Shown here piece after piece: positions 20,883 to 23,137 of a stretch of 23,137 bases of DNA (position 1 is the first letter of the stretch; each line of letters starts with the position of its first letter). Source of the stretch: Candidatus Methanoplasma sp. (lineage in GTDB: Archaea; Thermoplasmatota; Thermoplasmata; Methanomassiliicoccales; Methanomethylophilaceae); assembly GCA_031283015.1 (NCBI GenBank), contig JAITCQ010000022.1:1-23137 (forward strand). Reading direction: 5' to 3'. A model generated the notes under the pieces. The model was not told where the DNA came from. It saw only the letters and a list, made by a program, of their open reading frames with translations, and ran no database searches. The position numbers and the translations under genes were made by a program.

Positions 20883-21677
20883 TCATATCTTCCTGGATCT
20901 CATCAGATATATGTTGAACAGCAGCAGCGCTATTCCCATCGCTATCAGTATCAGGAGGAACACCCACGACATCATCGTGAATTCCACACCGGGGATCATG
21001 GCCTCCCTCATGAGGGTGCTTGAATAGGTCAAAGGCAGCGCATACAATATGGCCTGGAACCATCCCGGCATCAGCGATATCACAAAGAACGTGCCGCACA
21101 GGAACGTCATCGGAAGGATCACCAAAGAGCTGAACGTCGCCATGCTTGCGTGCGATTTCGCCAGGAACGCGGCGGTCTCGCCCAGCATGGAGAACGCGAA
21201 GCATGATACCAGCAGGGTGATCACGAATTCGATGTTGAACTGCAGCGGGGTGTCCGTGGCGTATGTGAATGCTAAACCCAGGATGAAGATGATGGAACAG
21301 CTCAGAATACCGCGTATAATTCCTAGCATCGCCTTCCCTATGGCGATGGAGGAGAATCTGAGCGGGCACAGCATCATCTCGTCGAAGTTATGGTAATAGA
21401 GCCTCTGTACGTTCATCCTTGTGGATACCGACGAGAACGATGCGGAAAGAGCTGTAAGGGCCACCACACCAGGTATGATGAATGTGACGTAAGACACGGT
21501 CATATCGAACTCAGGTATGTACATGTCGGAAACGAACTGTCCCACCCCGTAGCCGAAGGCCAGAAGATAAAGGAGGGGACTCATCATGCTCATTATGAGA
21601 ACGTTCACCCATGTGTGTCTCATGAAGCGTATGTCGGCCCATGCCACGTTGCATATCTCTCTGATGTTGTCGATCAT
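20883..21677 (-). CDS. ABC-2 type exporter permease
   Basis: A 264-residue membrane subunit of an ABC-2 (DrrB/NodJ-like) exporter. It has about six helices, for example VLIMSMMSPLLYLLAFGYGV, YVTFIIPGVVALTALSASF, ILSCSIIFILGLAF, FVITLLVSCFAFSML, LVILPMTFLCGTFFVISLMP and VFLLILIAMGIALLLFNIYL. Between helices the family's conserved MNVQRLYYHNFDEMMLCPL and FLCGTFF--S-MP segments are present. It overlaps the ATPase by four bases (ATGA), so the two are translationally coupled. Substrate is unknown; related systems export drugs, lipids or polysaccharides. It ends convergently with the plus-strand ATPase. Confidence 0.9.
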   Translation of the reverse strand: MIDNIREICNVAWADIRFMRHTWVNVLIMSMMSPLLYLLAFGYGVGQFVSDMYIPEFDMTVSYVTFIIPGVVALTALSASFSSVSTRMNVQRLYYHNFDEMMLCPLRFSSIAIGKAMLGIIRGILSCSIIFILGLAFTYATDTPLQFNIEFVITLLVSCFAFSMLGETAAFLAKSHASMATFSSLVILPMTFLCGTFFVISLMPGWFQAILYALPLTYSSTLMREAMIPGVEFTMMSWVFLLILIAMGIALLLFNIYLMRSRKI

Positions 21678-22537
21678 TTCTGATCACCCACCGAATCTCC
21701 GGTCATTTTAACAAAACAGTCCTCCAGGTTCGTGTTCCTTATCAGAACGGTATACTCCGAACCGAGGGTCCCCGCATACGCATTGGCCGCCTCTCTGCTG
21801 CTGAAGTAGGAATACTCCGTTTTCTTGTGTCCGTCGAAGGCCTCGACCGCCGTGGACCCGACTTTTATGCAAAGGTTCTCCGGAGTATCCACTTCGACGA
21901 TCTTACCGTGATTGATGAACGCGACCCGATCGCAGAGCACCTCTGCCTCTTCGATATAGTGCGTGGTGAGGAACACCGTGGTCCCGTCGGAATTCAGCTG
22001 CTTCACTATATCCCAAATCGTCCTCCTTCCGTTGATGTCGAGTCCGACCGTCGGCTCATCAAGGAACAGTATCGGCGGTTCATGTATCAGGGCGCCGGCG
22101 ATCGACACTCTTTTCTTCCACCCTCCGGACAGGTTGTTTATCTTGTAATTCCGATATTCTTCTATATCAAGGTAGTCGATCAGTCTCTCTATCTTTTCCA
22201 TAGCTATATTCTTGGGGATCTTATGGTACTTTGCGTGGCACACCATGTTCTCAAAGACCGTCAGGTCATTATCGAGGCTGATCTGCTGCTGTATCACTCC
22301 GATGCTCGTCTTCGCCTTTATGGGATCCTTGTCTATATCGTGCCCGTTTATCATCACGGTCCCGGAATCCTTGCCCAAAAGAGTGGTGATGAGCCTTATG
22401 GTCGTGGTCTTTCCGGCGCCGTTCGGCCCGAGGAACCCGAAGACCTCCCCTTTTATTATGCTGAGGTCGATGCTGTCCACGGCGGTCTTCTTATTGAACG
22501 CCTTGGACAAGCCTTTGAGCGATATCACTTCCTCCAA
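21674..22537 (-). CDS. ABC-2 type exporter ATPase
   Basis: The cytosolic ATPase paired with the permease it overlaps by 4 bases. GPNGAGKTT (Walker A), the GVIQQQ Q-loop, LSGGW in place of the usual LSGGQ signature, LFLDEPTVGLD (Walker B) and LTTHYIEE (H-loop) are intact. A C-terminal domain (EYSYFSSREAANAYAGTL) follows. The start is taken as TTG at 22537, since GGTGA lies 5 bases upstream, and an operator and TATA box (22549-22575) lie beyond; an ATG at 22561 lies inside the operator and would add 8 residues. It is the intact paralogue of the ATPase at 19830. The shared operator suggests joint control of both. Confidence 0.92.
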   Translation of the reverse strand: MEEVISLKGLSKAFNKKTAVDSIDLSIIKGEVFGFLGPNGAGKTTTIRLITTLLGKDSGTVMINGHDIDKDPIKAKTSIGVIQQQISLDNDLTVFENMVCHAKYHKIPKNIAMEKIERLIDYLDIEEYRNYKINNLSGGWKKRVSIAGALIHEPPILFLDEPTVGLDINGRRTIWDIVKQLNSDGTTVFLTTHYIEEAEVLCDRVAFINHGKIVEVDTPENLCIKVGSTAVEAFDGHKKTEYSYFSSREAANAYAGTLGSEYTVLIRNTNLEDCFVKMTGDSVGDQK

Positions 22538-22548
22538 ATAATCACCTA

Positions 22549-22565
22549 TTGGAGTATTCATCCAA
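22549..22565. promoter_or_regulatory. Operator copy D, TTGGAG-N5-ATCCAA
   Basis: This copy has one mismatch to the consensus palindrome. It is directly downstream of the minus-strand TATA box (22566-22575) and 11 bases before the TTG start of the ABC-2 ATPase operon. Confidence 0.65.
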
Positions 22566-22649
22566 TATATTTTAACCTTTAATCCCCCTGTAAAGCCGAG
22601 GGCCATATAACGGTCAGGAAAATAGGTCTCTGCAGGTGGTCGGACATAA

Positions 22650-22751
22650 TTAAGAAAAAATCATCAGAATTATTTTCTTAAATGTGATTTAAAGCAAGGT
22701 TGCTTTCTTAAAAATTAGGATAAGAAAAAATTTAGGAGATTTTTTTCTTAA
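22650..22751. repeat. AT-rich cluster of five TTAAGAAA motifs in inverted pairs
   Basis: The stretch 22566-22808 holds no clear gene. In it TTAAGAAAA (22650-22658) pairs with TTTTCTTAA (22673-22681), and TAAGAAAAAA (22721-22730) with TTTTTTCTTA (22741-22750); a fifth half-copy TTTCTTAA is at 22704-22711. The copies are 18-30 bp apart. This may be a regulatory array or simply AT-rich terminators. Confidence 0.6.
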
Positions 22752-22808
22752 ATTAGAAATTAAAAAGATAGATTTATATTATTCTGCCAATCACTGGAAC
22801 TCAAGGTT

Positions 22809-23012
22809 TTGGACAAATATCTATTAAATGTCGTCCGTAATTCAGTTAAGGTAAGGGATGCCTGCAAAGGATCGGTAGCGATAAAAGCGGAAGATGGGTC
22901 CCAATTTCAAGATCGAATGAATAATCATTTGTTCAATAACCAAGATTTGTTGCGAAGAGTGCTTTTTACTCTTGTAAATGCACTTGTAGATGACCGCCGA
23001 CGATCTGTGTGA
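22809..23012 (+). CDS. Doubtful 67-residue ORF
   Basis: A TTG-initiated frame (MDKYLLNVVRNSVKVRDACK..., ending DDRRRSV) lies in AT-rich DNA. A TATA-like TTTATATTATTC sits about 35 bases upstream, matching the spacing seen for other genes here, and CAAGGT is a weak ribosome site. No family is recognised. The composition is unlike the neighbouring core genes, and it ends 10 bases from the tRNA-Ala 3' end, so it may be a remnant of inserted DNA or non-coding. Confidence 0.3.
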   Translation: MDKYLLNVVRNSVKVRDACKGSVAIKAEDGSQFQDRMNNHLFNNQDLLRRVLFTLVNALVDDRRRSV

Positions 23013-23022
23013 GAGTTGAAAG

Positions 23023-23095
23023 TGGACAGGGCGAGATTTGAACTCGCGGCCTCTACCATGCCAAGGTAGCGATCTTCCAACTGATCTACCTGCCC
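23023..23095 (-). tRNA. tRNA-Ala(GGC)
   Basis: A full cloverleaf of 73 bases with no intron. The acceptor GGGCAGG/CCTGTCC contains the G3:U70 pair that defines alanine tRNAs. The anticodon arm CTACC-TTGGCAT-GGTAG gives GGC, which reads GCC. The T-arm GCGAG-TTCAAAT-CTCGC is standard. Discriminator A is at 23023, and CCA is not encoded. Confidence 0.96.
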
Positions 23096-23137
23096 GTTGT
23101 CTCTCGGAATGAAGAGCCATTATTAAAGACTTGGCTT

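Noticed and set aside
22566..23023. Integrated element ending at tRNA-Ala
   Set aside because: AT-rich DNA abuts the tRNA 3' end, but I found no integrase and no repeated tRNA 3' fragment within the window.
22842..23120. A 92-codon minus-strand frame
   Set aside because: It runs straight through the tRNA-Ala gene, so its first third is tRNA sequence and not protein.

Overview
The window reads as a moderately GC-rich euryarchaeal chromosome. The evidence is: TATA-box promoters about 25-35 bp before start codons, a tRNA-Trp intron that carries a box C/D RNA, a second tRNA intron in a T-loop, the archaeal-type ribosomal protein eL41, an AbrB-PhoU regulator, and short archaeal homoserine dehydrogenase with a separate ACT protein. 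The protein repertoire fits Thermoplasmata, possibly a host-associated methanogen of the Methanomassiliicoccales. That placement is inference, and no methanogenesis gene is present.

Layout. (1) 1-4035: a phosphate-uptake locus. On the minus strand are pstS and an unusual single-frame PstC-PstA fusion that runs off the left edge; phoU is divergent. (2) 4061-4968: tandem palindromes, a short leader ORF, a DUF2975 membrane protein and its XRE-type regulator. (3) 4969-5566: mostly non-coding, with a hairpin, a 20-bp direct repeat and a decayed DUF1016/YhcG-like fragment. (4) 5597-10309: a tight five-gene operon for aspartate-family and isoleucine-precursor synthesis (ACT regulator, hom, citramalate synthase, ACT protein, UPF0210). 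(5) 10355-11676: three small membrane or surface genes with look-alike promoters, two of them tandem paralogues. (6) 11802-12243: tRNA-Trp (intron), eL41 and tRNA-Arg(UCU) (T-loop intron). (7) 12298-14869: a membrane protein and a lower-GC STAND NTPase with a TPR tail, a candidate defence gene. (8) 15008-17886: chelatase-type ChlI and ChlD subunits. (9) 18008-22537: a zinc-knuckle-like orphan, a mini winged-helix protein, a truncated substrate-binding protein, a cysteine hydrolase, an ABC ATPase with an in-frame ochre codon, and an intact ABC-2 ATPase/permease pair. (10) 22566-23095: an AT-rich inverted-repeat region, a doubtful small ORF and tRNA-Ala(GGC).

The most interesting structure is in region 9. 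A palindrome TTGGAT-N5-ATCCAA lies directly downstream of the TATA box at four promoters, with a degenerate fifth copy in front of the mini winged-helix gene. This suggests a small local regulon covering an ABC-2 exporter, a decaying paralogous ATPase, a cysteine hydrolase and a substrate-binding-protein remnant. Other notable points are the PstC-PstA fusion, the two tRNA introns, eL41 placed between the tRNAs that decode its enriched codons, and the paralogous surface-protein pair.
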